A DNA stretch of 13,000 nucleotides, from NCBI GenBank assembly GCA_946885845.1, contig CAMPHJ010000051.1, positions 1 through 13,000 of the forward strand, written 5' to 3'. The stretch is from an uncultured Sphingobium sp. GTDB lineage: Bacteria > Pseudomonadota > Alphaproteobacteria > Sphingomonadales > Sphingomonadaceae. The position numbers were made by a program, and so were the translations under genes. Positions within the stretch are counted from its first letter, which is position 1. Every line of letters begins with the position of its first letter. This document shows positions 1 through 7,565 of the stretch, one piece after another. The notes beneath the pieces are model-generated. The model saw only the letters and a list, made by a program, of their open reading frames with translations. It did no database searches and had not been told where the DNA came from.

Positions 1-23
1 CATCGATAAGGCGAGGAACAGTG

Positions 24-1151
24 ATGAGCGATAATGGCCAGCCGATTGGCGCGGCAGTGGTGGGTACGGGCTTTGGCCTGTTCACCCATGTCCGCGCCTT
101 GCGCGCGGCCGGGTTCGAAGTGCGGGCCATCGTCGGTCGGAACCGGGAACGCACCGCGCAGCGCGCTGCGCCGCTGGGCATCCCATTGGCGTCGGACAAT
201 CTGGAGCAGGTGCTGGCTGACGATCCCGCCATCCGGCTGGTGACCGTCGCCACGCCGCCGCACGCGCACTACACGCCCGTCATGCAGGCGATAGCCGCCG
301 GGCGTGCGGTGATGTGCGAAAAGCCCTTTGCCAAGGATCTGGATCAGGCACGCGACATGCTGGCCGCAGCGGAAAAGGCGGGCGTCGTCCATGGGCTGGG
401 CGCAGAGTTCCGCTTCGACAGCGCGCAGGCGCTGCTGCGCCGCGTTGTTAAGGACGGGCTGATCGGCGATCCATTGATGTTCAGCCGCATCTATCAGCAA
501 CCGGGACAGGGCGAAGATGAGCCGCTGGCGGAATGGTGGACGGACGCCAGCCAGGGGGGCGGTTTCCTGGGCGCGTTCGGGACCCACATGATCGATCAGG
601 TCCTGTCCACGCTTGGCCCCGTCAAGGCGGTCAGCGCGATCCTGCGCAAGCTGGCGACCACCCGGCCCGACATGACGTCGGATGATTTTTACAACGTCCA
701 GTTCATAACCGAAGGCGGCTGCCGGGGCGTGATCGAGGCAGCGATGAACTTCCCCGGCCCGTTCGTCATGGCGACCAAGGTGGCTGGCACCAAGGGCGCG
801 GCCTGGATCCAGTCGGGCGCAGCTTTTGGCGATCCAGAGGAAGTGTGGCTGAAGGATGCGCAAGGCGCGCGCCGGATCGACATGCCGATCGAATTGATCA
901 ACCCCGCGCCCGAACCATTTGCCGTGACCGAGCTCATACAGACCGAAATGGACCGTTGGCACACGCAGGGTTTCGATGTCGCCCCCTATGCCAAGCTGTT
1001 CGGCCAGATGAAGGCGCGGATGGCCGGCACTGCACCCCCGCTCCCAGATGAAGGCGGCACCTTTCATGATGCGGCGGCCGGGCAGGCGGTGCTAGATGCG
1101 GCGCGGCGCTCCGCAGCCGAAGGGCGCTGGGTGGAAGTGGAGGCAGTTTAG
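24..1151 (+). CDS. Gfo/Idh/MocA family NAD(P)-dependent oxidoreductase
   Basis: A predicted cytoplasmic dehydrogenase of 375 residues, a normal length for the Gfo/Idh/MocA family. The N-terminal Rossmann fold shows a glycine-rich nucleotide loop (VVGTGFG, about residues 12-18), then VATPPHAH (about 75-82) and the family's EKP motif (99-101), whose Lys normally contacts cofactor and substrate. The C-terminal substrate domain contains GGGFLGAFGTHMID (about 178-191), with His188 at the usual catalytic His position. The Asp often found four residues before that His is Ala184. Family members oxidise or reduce sugars or nucleotide sugars; here a role in making a sugar precursor for the polysaccharide is inferred from the neighbours only. 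A GTG at 21 is also in frame, but the ATG at 24 is preferred because GAGGA at 12-16 lies 7 bases upstream. The substrate cannot be read from sequence. Confidence 0.9.
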   Translation: MSDNGQPIGAAVVGTGFGLFTHVRALRAAGFEVRAIVGRNRERTAQRAAPLGIPLASDNLEQVLADDPAIRLVTVATPPHAHYTPVMQAIAAGRAVMCEKPFAKDLDQARDMLAAAEKAGVVHGLGAEFRFDSAQALLRRVVKDGLIGDPLMFSRIYQQPGQGEDEPLAEWWTDASQGGGFLGAFGTHMIDQVLSTLGPVKAVSAILRKLATTRPDMTSDDFYNVQFITEGGCRGVIEAAMNFPGPFVMATKVAGTKGAAWIQSGAAFGDPEEVWLKDAQGARRIDMPIELINPAPEPFAVTELIQTEMDRWHTQGFDVAPYAKLFGQMKARMAGTAPPLPDEGGTFHDAAAGQAVLDAARRSAAEGRWVEVEAV

Positions 1152-1211
1152 CGCTGCTCGCCCTTCCTTGCCCAGTGGGCTACCACTTTATCGCCGCTGC
1201 GCCATTCCTAT

Positions 1212-1228
1212 GACCGGGTGCACCGGTC
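1212..1228. repeat. Short inverted repeat in the oxidoreductase-acyltransferase gap
   Basis: The 131-base gap between the oxidoreductase and the acyltransferase holds a perfect 6-bp inverted repeat, GACCGG (1212-1217) and CCGGTC (1223-1228), around a 5-base loop. A weaker 5-bp stem, AGTGG/CCACT, lies at 1174-1187 and is followed by TTA. Neither has a real T-tract. They could be a weak terminator for the first gene, an operator for the second, or chance in high-GC DNA. I see no convincing promoter in the gap. Confidence 0.25.
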
Positions 1229-1274
1229 GAAACATGACCTATCCTGATCAAGCGCCTTCCCAGCGTGCGAAATC

Positions 1275-1280
1275 AGGAGG
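1275..1280 (+). promoter_or_regulatory. Ribosome binding site AGGAGG set unusually close to the start codon
   Basis: A perfect Shine-Dalgarno core AGGAGG (1275-1280) is separated from the ATG at 1283 by only two bases, closer than the usual 5-9. No other in-frame ATG, GTG or TTG lies nearby downstream before the conserved acyltransferase core, and the upstream GTG at 1265 has no Shine-Dalgarno sequence. The site therefore supports the 1283 start, although initiation may be suboptimal. Confidence 0.5.
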
Positions 1281-1282
1281 TT

Positions 1283-3313
1283 ATGATCCTTACCGCTCAA
1301 CCGTCCATCATCGCATCGCCGGTCGACAGGGCCGCCGCCCCCGACGCCGCCCTTGGCTACAGGCGTGACATTGACGGGCTGCGCGCCCTCGCCGTCGTGC
1401 CGGTGCTGCTGTTTCATGTGGACCTGTGGCCATTTTCAGGCGGCTATGTCGGCGTCGACATCTTCTTTGTCATTTCAGGCTATCTGATCGCGTCGATCAT
1501 CGGCCATGACCTGGCCGAAGGGCGCTTTACCCTGACCGGTTTTTACGTACGGCGCATACGTCGCATCTTTCCTGCGCTGTTCGTCATGATCGCCTTTACG
1601 ATCCTGGTGGGCGGGCTGATCCTGCTGCCGCTCGACTACCGGCGACTGGGCGCGAGCGCGCTGGCGACCACATTGTTCGCGAGCAATATCTATTTCGCGC
1701 GGCAGAGCGGCTATTTCGGCGCATCCGCCGAGGAAGCGCCGCTGCTGCACAGTTGGTCGCTCGCGGTGGAAGAGCAATTCTATATTGTCTTCCCGCTGCT
1801 GATGCTGGTCGGCTGGCGTTTGGGAGGTCGCTACCGGCTGTTGCTGTCGATGGTGGCGGGGCTATCGCTCCTGTCCGCCATGCACATGGTCGAAACCGCG
1901 CCAGCCTCGGCCTTTTATCTGCCCCATACGCGTGGCTGGGAGTTTCTGGGCGGCGCGATGCTGGCGGTGGGTCGCTTGCCCGCTTTTCGATCGCCGCAGA
2001 TTGCGAACGCGGCGGCGGCGGCAGGAGCAGCATTGATCGGGTGGGCAGTGCTTCGTTTTTCAGCGGCCACCCCGTTCCCCGGCGCACATGCACTGTTTCC
2101 GGTGGTCGGAGCGATGCTGATCCTTCATGCCGGACGCACTGGCTCACTGGTCAGCGGCGCACTGTCCAAACCGGCGCCGGTGTTTATCGGCCGCATCTCC
2201 TATTCGTTATATTTGTGGCACTGGCCGCTGATCGTCTTCTGGAAATATCGCACCGACGGCAGTTGGGAAGTGTGGGAACAGGTGCTTATTCTGCTGCTGT
2301 CCCTGCTGGTGGCATGGGCAAGCTGGCGGTTCGTGGAAGAGCCGTTTCGTCGCGCCCGATCCTTCCCGCCTGCTCGCGCCTTTGCCTTCGCTGGCATCCT
2401 GATGACGACCGGGGTAGGCGCGGGCCTGCTGCTCTATTTGTCGAACGGGATGCCTTCGCGCATGAATCCATCGGTCGTCGCGCTGGACGCCGCGACCAAC
2501 AGCATAGCCTACCTGCCTGAAGATTGTTCGGGCATGGCGTCGGTGCAGAAGGATTCGCTCTGCGTCGTCGGCGCGCGCAAGGACGCTGCCAATTTCCTTC
2601 TTTGGGGCGATTCTCATGCTCATGCGCTCAAGCCAGCCTTCGACCGGGCGGGCGTGGCGTTGGGCCTATCGGGCAGGATAGCTTCCTACCCCGCCTGCCC
2701 GACCTTGCTGGGCATCGACCGGCTCGATCAGCCACCCAGCCATGATTGCAGCGAATTCAATCGGCTGGTGCTGCAGGAACTGGCGACGACGCCGTCGGTG
2801 CACACGGTGATCCTGGTGTCCCGATGGGGGCTGTGCGCCAATGGCAAGCGGCCCGAAGGCGGCAAGCCATGCTATCTGGGCCGCGATGAAGATGATGCGA
2901 GGAGCTTTTCCGCGGATCAGCAACTGTTCCGATCCGGGCTGGCAAGCACGGTAGCAACGTTGAGCCGGATGGGCAAACAGGTGATCCTGGTCGCGCCCAT
3001 CCCGGAGTTTCGCCGCAGCGTGCCCGAAACGCTGGCACGCGCCATCCTGTACAACGAACCGCTGCGCCTGACGCTGACCCGTACTGAATATATGCAGAGG
3101 CAGCAAAGGGTCTTCAGCGCCTTTGACGAGATGCGCGCCCGGTTTGGCGTGACGGTCGTCTATCCCCATCAACTGCTGTGTCGCACGGGGCGCTGCGCCA
3201 TGACAGCCAAGGGCGTTCCGCTCTATGCCGATGACGATCATCTGTCCCGGCAGGGAAGCCTGCTGCTCACGCGGATGGTCTACGACGCCCTCAAGACGGC
3301 GAATGGGGCATGA
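1283..3313 (+). CDS. Membrane O-acyltransferase (acyltransferase-3) with C-terminal SGNH domain
   Basis: A 676-residue inner-membrane protein of the OafA/YrhL type, predicted to O-acetylate a surface polysaccharide. The N-terminal acyltransferase-3 half (about residues 25-380) is a multi-pass membrane domain. It carries typical motifs: YRRDIDGLRALAV near the start with the catalytic-type His in LLFH, GGYVGVDIFFVISGYLI, FYVRRIRRIFPALF and LLHSWSLAVEEQFY. The C-terminal half is an SGNH-hydrolase-like domain, with GDSH at 442-445 (Ser444 as predicted nucleophile) and a D-x-x-H element ending in His653 (YADDDHLS). In this architecture the membrane half brings acyl groups across the membrane and the periplasmic SGNH half transfers them. 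Its 3' end faces the glycosyltransferase gene with only 4 bases between stop codons. The ATG at 1283 is chosen over the GTG at 1265. Acetyl as donor group is from family knowledge; the acceptor sugar is unknown. Confidence 0.93.
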   Translation: MILTAQPSIIASPVDRAAAPDAALGYRRDIDGLRALAVVPVLLFHVDLWPFSGGYVGVDIFFVISGYLIASIIGHDLAEGRFTLTGFYVRRIRRIFPALFVMIAFTILVGGLILLPLDYRRLGASALATTLFASNIYFARQSGYFGASAEEAPLLHSWSLAVEEQFYIVFPLLMLVGWRLGGRYRLLLSMVAGLSLLSAMHMVETAPASAFYLPHTRGWEFLGGAMLAVGRLPAFRSPQIANAAAAAGAALIGWAVLRFSAATPFPGAHALFPVVGAMLILHAGRTGSLVSGALSKPAPVFIGRISYSLYLWHWPLIVFWKYRTDGSWEVWEQVLILLLSLLVAWASWRFVEEPFRRARSFPPARAFAFAGILMTTGVGAGLLLYLSNGMPSRMNPSVVALDAATNSIAYLPEDCSGMASVQKDSLCVVGARKDAANFLLWGDSHAHALKPAFDRAGVALGLSGRIASYPACPTLLGIDRLDQPPSHDCSEFNRLVLQELATTPSVHTVILVSRWGLCANGKRPEGGKPCYLGRDEDDARSFSADQQLFRSGLASTVATLSRMGKQVILVAPIPEFRRSVPETLARAILYNEPLRLTLTRTEYMQRQQRVFSAFDEMRARFGVTVVYPHQLLCRTGRCAMTAKGVPLYADDDHLSRQGSLLLTRMVYDALKTANGA

Positions 3314-3317
3314 GGCG

Positions 3318-4520
3318 TCAGGCTGTGCGGCAAAGCCGGTCGTAGACGTCACTGACTTTCTGGCTGTGGACCACTTCGCTGAATCGATGGCGCGCGTCGA
3401 CTTGCGCACGATTGGCCATGGCGGCTGCAGCAGCCGGGTCGCGGCTGAGCCGAGCGCATTGGTCAGCCAGCGCGTCGGGATCGTCCGGGTCGACCAATAT
3501 GCCGATTCCGCCGTCAAGCGCTTCGACATTGCCGCCTGATCGTGCCGCAACGATGGGGGTTCCGACCAGCATCGCTTCGACAAGCGTGCGACCAAAGGGC
3601 TCACGTACCGCAGGCACCACCAACTGATCGCACGCCGCGATCCAGAAAGCGCCCGGCGTCCGATAGCCCATCATCTTTACCTGGTCGCCAACGCCCTTCT
3701 TGCCGATGCGCCGCTGCAGCGCGGCATCCATGGAAGGCACGACAGATTCGCCGAACATGACGCCCACCACCGGCCGGCCCAGTTTTTGGCGCAGTGTCGC
3801 CATCATGTCTATGAACAGCAGCGGGCGCTTACGCGTGATAAACGCGCCAAAAAAGCCGAGTATGAGCGTGTCGGGCGTGATGCCCAGTTCGCGGACCAGT
3901 GTTTCGCGTGCGTGGGCCCGGTCAATGTTCATGTCCGGGTTGAACGGGCTGTGGACGACGACCGCCTTCTTACGCGCCGACCAGCGACCCGGCGCAGGCA
4001 GGGAGAATGAGGATACGGTAAGCACCTGATGGGCGAGCAGCGGGGCCAGCAGACGCAGCCCCAGTGCGCCCGGATCGCCCCGATGATGCCAGACGAGCTT
4101 GGCCCCGGCCAGCCGTGCTGCAAGCGCCCAATTGGCGTTGGTCTGACCGTCGTTCACATGGACGATGTCGATCCGCTGGCGTTGCAGGAAGCGCACGCGC
4201 GGCCAAATGCCCCCCATGGTGCGCAAAAACTTGCCCATTGTGAACGGTTCGCCCGGAACGAACAGGCCACAGCTTCCGGGGTCGTCCAGCTGTTCATGAT
4301 CGGCAAAAAAGCGAGCGATCCGACCGTCCGGCAATTCCGGCACGACGACGACGTCGTAGCGGGCCGGGTCAAGGCGGTTGAGCAGACCCTTCACCGAAAT
4401 GTGGCTGCCGCCAACCGTGTCTCCTGAAAAGGGAAAGCATAGCCGCACCCGCGCACAGGCGGGTGCGGCACTCCGACCGTTTTCGTTCAACTGGATCAGC
4501 GAAGGTGACAGAGCCTTCAT
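3318..4520 (-). CDS. Glycosyltransferase family 4 (GT-B fold)
   Basis: A 400-residue predicted cytoplasmic or membrane-associated glycosyltransferase that would transfer a sugar from a nucleotide donor to the lipid-linked repeat unit. The N-terminal acceptor domain contains a glycine-containing loop (SGDTVGGSHISV, about residues 32-43). The C-terminal GT1-type domain begins near TLILGFFGAFITRKRPL, where the RKR basic patch is typical of donor-phosphate contacts. It carries the E-x7-E signature EPFGRTLVE (Glu307 and Glu315), followed by GTPIVAARSGGNVE, the usual GT4 donor site. The length is normal. The ATG at 4520 directly follows the TAG stop of the upstream lyase gene with no spacer. A Shine-Dalgarno-like AAGGGAG (complement of 4531-4537) lies inside the lyase coding end, 10 bases upstream. 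Translational coupling is therefore likely. Donor and linkage cannot be told from sequence. Confidence 0.92.
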   Translation of the reverse strand: MKALSPSLIQLNENGRSAAPACARVRLCFPFSGDTVGGSHISVKGLLNRLDPARYDVVVVPELPDGRIARFFADHEQLDDPGSCGLFVPGEPFTMGKFLRTMGGIWPRVRFLQRQRIDIVHVNDGQTNANWALAARLAGAKLVWHHRGDPGALGLRLLAPLLAHQVLTVSSFSLPAPGRWSARKKAVVVHSPFNPDMNIDRAHARETLVRELGITPDTLILGFFGAFITRKRPLLFIDMMATLRQKLGRPVVGVMFGESVVPSMDAALQRRIGKKGVGDQVKMMGYRTPGAFWIAACDQLVVPAVREPFGRTLVEAMLVGTPIVAARSGGNVEALDGGIGILVDPDDPDALADQCARLSRDPAAAAAMANRAQVDARHRFSEVVHSQKVSDVYDRLCRTA

Positions 4521-5942
4521 CTAGAAATCGCTCCCTTGGATCGCCGCCCGCGATAAGACGTCAAGAAATTGGTCGAGATTGGCGATCCCGTCGCCATCCG
4601 CGTCTTCCCAGGCGTCAGCGCGGCGCGGGTTGGCGCGATTGCGGGATTCCCAGCCGTCATCCATGCCATCCCCATCGGCATCCGGGTAAGCAACGCCCGG
4701 TTCTATTTCGTCGATCACGCCCGGCTGCTGGACGATGCGGCCTGTGCGGTCGCGAAGTTGATTGATCACCCGGCGGTCGAACGGATCGCGGGGGAATGCG
4801 CCCGCTTCGCGCACGACCTGATTATAGGCCTGCCCTGCAGGCTGGGGTGCGATGGTGGCAGGACAGGGGAGCGCCGTCACTTCGGCTTCCTCGATCAGGG
4901 GCGATTTACGGACAAATTCGCCTTCGAACTGATTGTCGGCGATGTAGACCTTTGCCAACCCCTTCGTCCCTTGCACGTTACGCGTGATGCCGATGGTGGC
5001 GGCATGTGTATTCTTGCCCGCTATGAAGCTGTTGCCGATCAGGGCAACAGGGCCACCCCCATAGGTTTCCCAGATTTCCGCGAATTCCGACTGGGCATTG
5101 TAGAAGACATTGTTGATAACCTCTGTGCAGGAACCGGGCGGAAAATTGATATCCGGGTTGCGGTCGCCATTGTGGGCGCAAAGATTTCCAATGAAGCTGA
5201 AATGCTGCGCATCCTTGGGATCGCTCGCCAGCAGCGCGCATTTGTCATGTTTGGGGATGCCTTCGGCGAAGATGGAGTTGCTGACCGTGATCCAGTCATT
5301 GTCGCCATAGCCATTGACCAGTTCATCGCGGGCCCAACTGCCGCTGACATGATCAAGGATGACCCGCTCGCTATTTTCGATCGTGAAACTGTCTTCTGAA
5401 CCCCGATCCTCGCCGATGCGGTCGTTGCGAACGCGGATGTGCCGGACCACGATATCATGCGTGTTCTTGATAAGAAGCGGCGTGAGGCCCAGCGGTCCGC
5501 CATCATGGGCCAGGGTGATGCCCCCTCCGGGAGCTGTCTGGCCCGCGATTGTCAGAAAGGGATTGCGGATGACCGGCGGCTTCGTCGTGAAGCGGATCAG
5601 CCCGCCCACGCGAAATACGCAAACACGCGGTCCCTGATCGTCGATGCAAGCGCGCAGGGAACCAGGGCCGCTGTCTGCCAGGCTGGTGACGGCAATCACC
5701 TTGCCTCCGCGACCGCCTTTGCTGGCCGCGCCGTAACCCACCGCGCCAGGAAAAGCGCGTTCCCCCTTCACACCCTGAGGCGCGCTTTGGGACGCATTGG
5801 TTGAGCCGGAGCAGCCTGCTATGACGATGATTGCTGGAACGATCAGGCCCGCCCCTGCGCGAACCACCCGCCGAAGGCCGATCCTGCCGGTCACATCTGA
5901 CGGCGGATCGCCGTCGTGCGGATGATTGATAGGGTGCGTCAC
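4521..5942 (-). CDS. Pectate-lyase-like (PL1 type) lipoprotein with C-terminal calcium-binding repeats
   Basis: A 473-residue secreted polysaccharide lyase-like protein. With the GTG start at 5942, a basic stretch and a hydrophobic segment (VRAGAGLIVPAIIVIAG) lead to the lipobox IAGC, Cys44, followed by Ser. Lipid anchoring is predicted, and Ser at +2 suggests the outer membrane by the E. coli rule. The mature part opens with AFPGAVGYGAASKGGRGG, typical of pectate-lyase beta-helix proteins, and continues with LTIAGQTAPGGG, IVVRHIRVR, VILDHVSGSW, WITVSNSIF and EVINNVFYN, matching PL1 core strands. Arg261 in GDRNPDI aligns with the catalytic Arg region of PL1. Near the C-terminus two DADGDG-type acidic loops resemble thrombospondin type-3 or dockerin-like calcium sites. 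Start choice is uncertain: the frame stays open to 6119, GTG 5942 has AAGGG six bases upstream, and GTG 5894 would give a shorter signal peptide (457 residues). The natural substrate need not be pectin; cleavage of the locus's own polymer is inferred. Confidence 0.85.
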   Translation of the reverse strand: MTHPINHPHDGDPPSDVTGRIGLRRVVRAGAGLIVPAIIVIAGCSGSTNASQSAPQGVKGERAFPGAVGYGAASKGGRGGKVIAVTSLADSGPGSLRACIDDQGPRVCVFRVGGLIRFTTKPPVIRNPFLTIAGQTAPGGGITLAHDGGPLGLTPLLIKNTHDIVVRHIRVRNDRIGEDRGSEDSFTIENSERVILDHVSGSWARDELVNGYGDNDWITVSNSIFAEGIPKHDKCALLASDPKDAQHFSFIGNLCAHNGDRNPDINFPPGSCTEVINNVFYNAQSEFAEIWETYGGGPVALIGNSFIAGKNTHAATIGITRNVQGTKGLAKVYIADNQFEGEFVRKSPLIEEAEVTALPCPATIAPQPAGQAYNQVVREAGAFPRDPFDRRVINQLRDRTGRIVQQPGVIDEIEPGVAYPDADGDGMDDGWESRNRANPRRADAWEDADGDGIANLDQFLDVLSRAAIQGSDF

Positions 5943-6223
5943 CAATTGCCCTTGTCCGCCCGCACACGCTGCCCTGCGCAACATCCTGCAAGCTGTATCC
6001 CTTATCCAGTCGCGCGCATCCCGGATCAACGGAGCAGGAGGCTGATACCTCGGCAAATTTGGGTAGATGCGCCAGGCAAGGAAGGAAGGACGCCGTTCCA
6101 GCCCCTTGTGCTGGCGCACATGTCCAAAGGGCTAGCCATTATGCGCCCACGCCTGTCCCGAAGGTCGATTGCCCCGGCCATCGTGCAAAGGCACGGTCCA
6201 AAAGGCCTTGGGAGGAGGGAAAG
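5943..6223. promoter_or_regulatory. Divergent control region between lyase-glycosyltransferase pair and polymerase
   Basis: These 281 bases separate two divergently transcribed units and should contain both promoters. I cannot point to a convincing -35/-10 pair. Visible elements are a small palindrome, TGTGC-TGGC-GCACA (6107-6120), and two similar direct motifs, GTCCAAAGG (6122-6130) and GTCCAAAAGG (6196-6205). Near the polymerase start there is a strong purine-rich ribosome binding site, GGAGGAGGG (6211-6219). Both coding frames stay open across part of this region, so the lyase start could lie further upstream, but coding-like sequence is not evident there. Confidence 0.35.
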
Positions 6224-7543
6224 ATGACTATTTCCGCGACTACGCCCGGCCTCCCACACGGCCCGCTTTCCGGCACGACCATGGCGGGGGATAAGTGGGA
6301 CAGCGTCGCCCGCTATGCGTTGCTGGCGTCTATCTTCCTGAGCGGCTGGTTCCTGCTGCGCGTGGGTTCGGTCAATTTCACCTTTTCAGACGCGGCCCTG
6401 CTGATCTGCCTCATAATCACCGCCGCGCGGGGGCGGTTGGGGGCCACCCCCTTCGGTTCGCTCACCCCCTTTTGGGTGACCGGTCTGGCGATGATGCTGG
6501 GCGGCCTGTTCGTCGGATCGATCATGAACGGCGATCCACTCCGCTGGGTCAACATCGCACTTCAATACACCGTGTCGTTCATGCTGATTCCGATGGTGTT
6601 GATGCAACAGGACGATCAGGTGCGGCGGATCGGCCCACTGTTGTTCATGCTGGGGATCGTGCTTTCGCAGATCATCGGCATCACCGTCACACTGCTGTTC
6701 ACCCCAAGTGACACGCTGCCATTGCTGGGGACGGGATTCTACACCGGCAATCAGCGATTGGGATCGCTGTCCGGCGAACCCAACAGCAACGGAGCGGTTA
6801 TTTCCTTCGCCATGCCCATGTTGCTTTACGCGGTGCGCCAGCGGCAGATATCCCTGTATCTGGCGCTCGGCTGCCTGCTGGCGCTCGTATGGGGGCTTTT
6901 GCTGACGGCGTCCTTTACCGGGTTCGCCGCGACGCTGCTGACGGTTTTCGTCTGCCTGCTGCTGCTGGGCGGTTTTCGCTATATTGCTGGCCTTGCCGTC
7001 GTCATGGGCGCGGTCTTTGGACTTTTCATCGCCAGCGGAACCCCTTTGCCCAAGGCATTCCAGGAACGCGTCGGCAATGCCGTGGAAAGCGGCGACCTGA
7101 CGCAGGCCGGCACCTTCACGGGCCGGTCCGAACTGATCAAGGAAGCCTGGACCTTTACCGAACAATATAGCGTAATCGGCATGGGCGTGGATCGTTACCG
7201 GGAACTGAGCGCCCATGACAATCCGGTGCACAACCTATATCTGCTGATCTGGAACGAAGGCGGCATCATCGCGTTCACCGGACTTATCCTGTTGTTATCC
7301 TTGCTGTGCCTTATGGCGGCAGGCGGCTTACGGGACCGCGAGCGAGGGGCGCCTACCATTGCGGTATTACTGGTTTTCCTGATCTACACCCTGTCATACC
7401 CGCATATGTATTCTCGCATGTGGGTCATGCCGGTGATGATAATGCTGGCCCTGCTCTATGGCCCCCGCCGCGCACCCGACACAGGTCGCGCCCATCTTAT
7501 CTATTCAACCCCCGCCGGACCGCCGCAGATGCCCAGTTTTTGA
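6224..7543 (+). CDS. O-antigen polymerase/ligase family protein (Wzy/WaaL-like)
   Basis: A 439-residue polytopic inner-membrane protein with roughly 11-12 hydrophobic segments, the size and profile of Wzy polymerases and WaaL ligases. Family hallmarks are GSLSGEPNSNGAVISF in the middle, resembling the family's GxxxxPNxxG element, and a large periplasmic loop followed by VHNLYLLIWNEGGIIAF. His336 and the H-N-x-Y-x5-E-x-G pattern are typical of the PF04932-type domain. Function is inferred from the neighbours: with Wzx and Wzc homologues nearby, polymerisation of undecaprenyl-linked repeat units in the periplasm is more likely than ligation to lipid A. The ATG at 6224 is selected because GGAGGAGGG lies four bases upstream; the frame is open upstream to 6059 but reads as non-membrane arginine-rich filler. 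The stop codon sits inside a hairpin shared with the convergent oxygenase gene. Confidence 0.88.
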   Translation: MTISATTPGLPHGPLSGTTMAGDKWDSVARYALLASIFLSGWFLLRVGSVNFTFSDAALLICLIITAARGRLGATPFGSLTPFWVTGLAMMLGGLFVGSIMNGDPLRWVNIALQYTVSFMLIPMVLMQQDDQVRRIGPLLFMLGIVLSQIIGITVTLLFTPSDTLPLLGTGFYTGNQRLGSLSGEPNSNGAVISFAMPMLLYAVRQRQISLYLALGCLLALVWGLLLTASFTGFAATLLTVFVCLLLLGGFRYIAGLAVVMGAVFGLFIASGTPLPKAFQERVGNAVESGDLTQAGTFTGRSELIKEAWTFTEQYSVIGMGVDRYRELSAHDNPVHNLYLLIWNEGGIIAFTGLILLLSLLCLMAAGGLRDRERGAPTIAVLLVFLIYTLSYPHMYSRMWVMPVMIMLALLYGPRRAPDTGRAHLIYSTPAGPPQMPSF

Positions 7544-7560
7544 TGGGCGATTTTCTGCGG
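7523..7560. terminator. Hairpin between convergent polymerase and oxygenase genes
   Basis: CCGCAGA (7523-7529) pairs with TCTGCGG (7554-7560), and inside it GCCCA (7531-7535) pairs with TGGGC (7544-7548). This gives a 7+5 bp stem with an asymmetric internal loop and the loop GTTTTTGA. It spans the polymerase stop codon and the 22-base gap between convergent genes, so it is placed to act in both directions. There is no T-tract after either arm, so intrinsic termination is uncertain; an mRNA 3'-end stabilising role is also possible. Confidence 0.5.
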
Positions 7561-7565
7561 GACGT

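Noticed and set aside
564..600. Gfo/Idh oxidoreductase with Ala184 in place of the usual Asp, as a sign of lost activity
   Set aside because: Members of this broad family vary at this position, and the EKP Lys and the His are kept. Not enough to call it inactive.
1753..2520. Long open frame inside the acyltransferase gene, and similar ones at 2666-3604 (-), 4569-5399 (+), 6386-7231 (-) and 12179-12913 (+)
   Set aside because: They lie fully or mostly inside genes with clear family motifs. Their translations are rich in Arg, Ala and Gly without domain motifs, as expected of shadow frames in high-GC DNA.
4521..4640. PEP-CTERM or exosortase sorting signal on the lyase
   Set aside because: The C-terminus shows acidic calcium-type repeats and no PEP motif, hydrophobic segment and basic tail. 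No exosortase is in the window.
5943..6119. Extended N-terminus for the lyase up to 6119
   Set aside because: The extra 59 residues show no domain and would put the lipoprotein signal more than 100 residues from the start. GTG 5942 has an upstream AAGGG and places the signal near the N-terminus.
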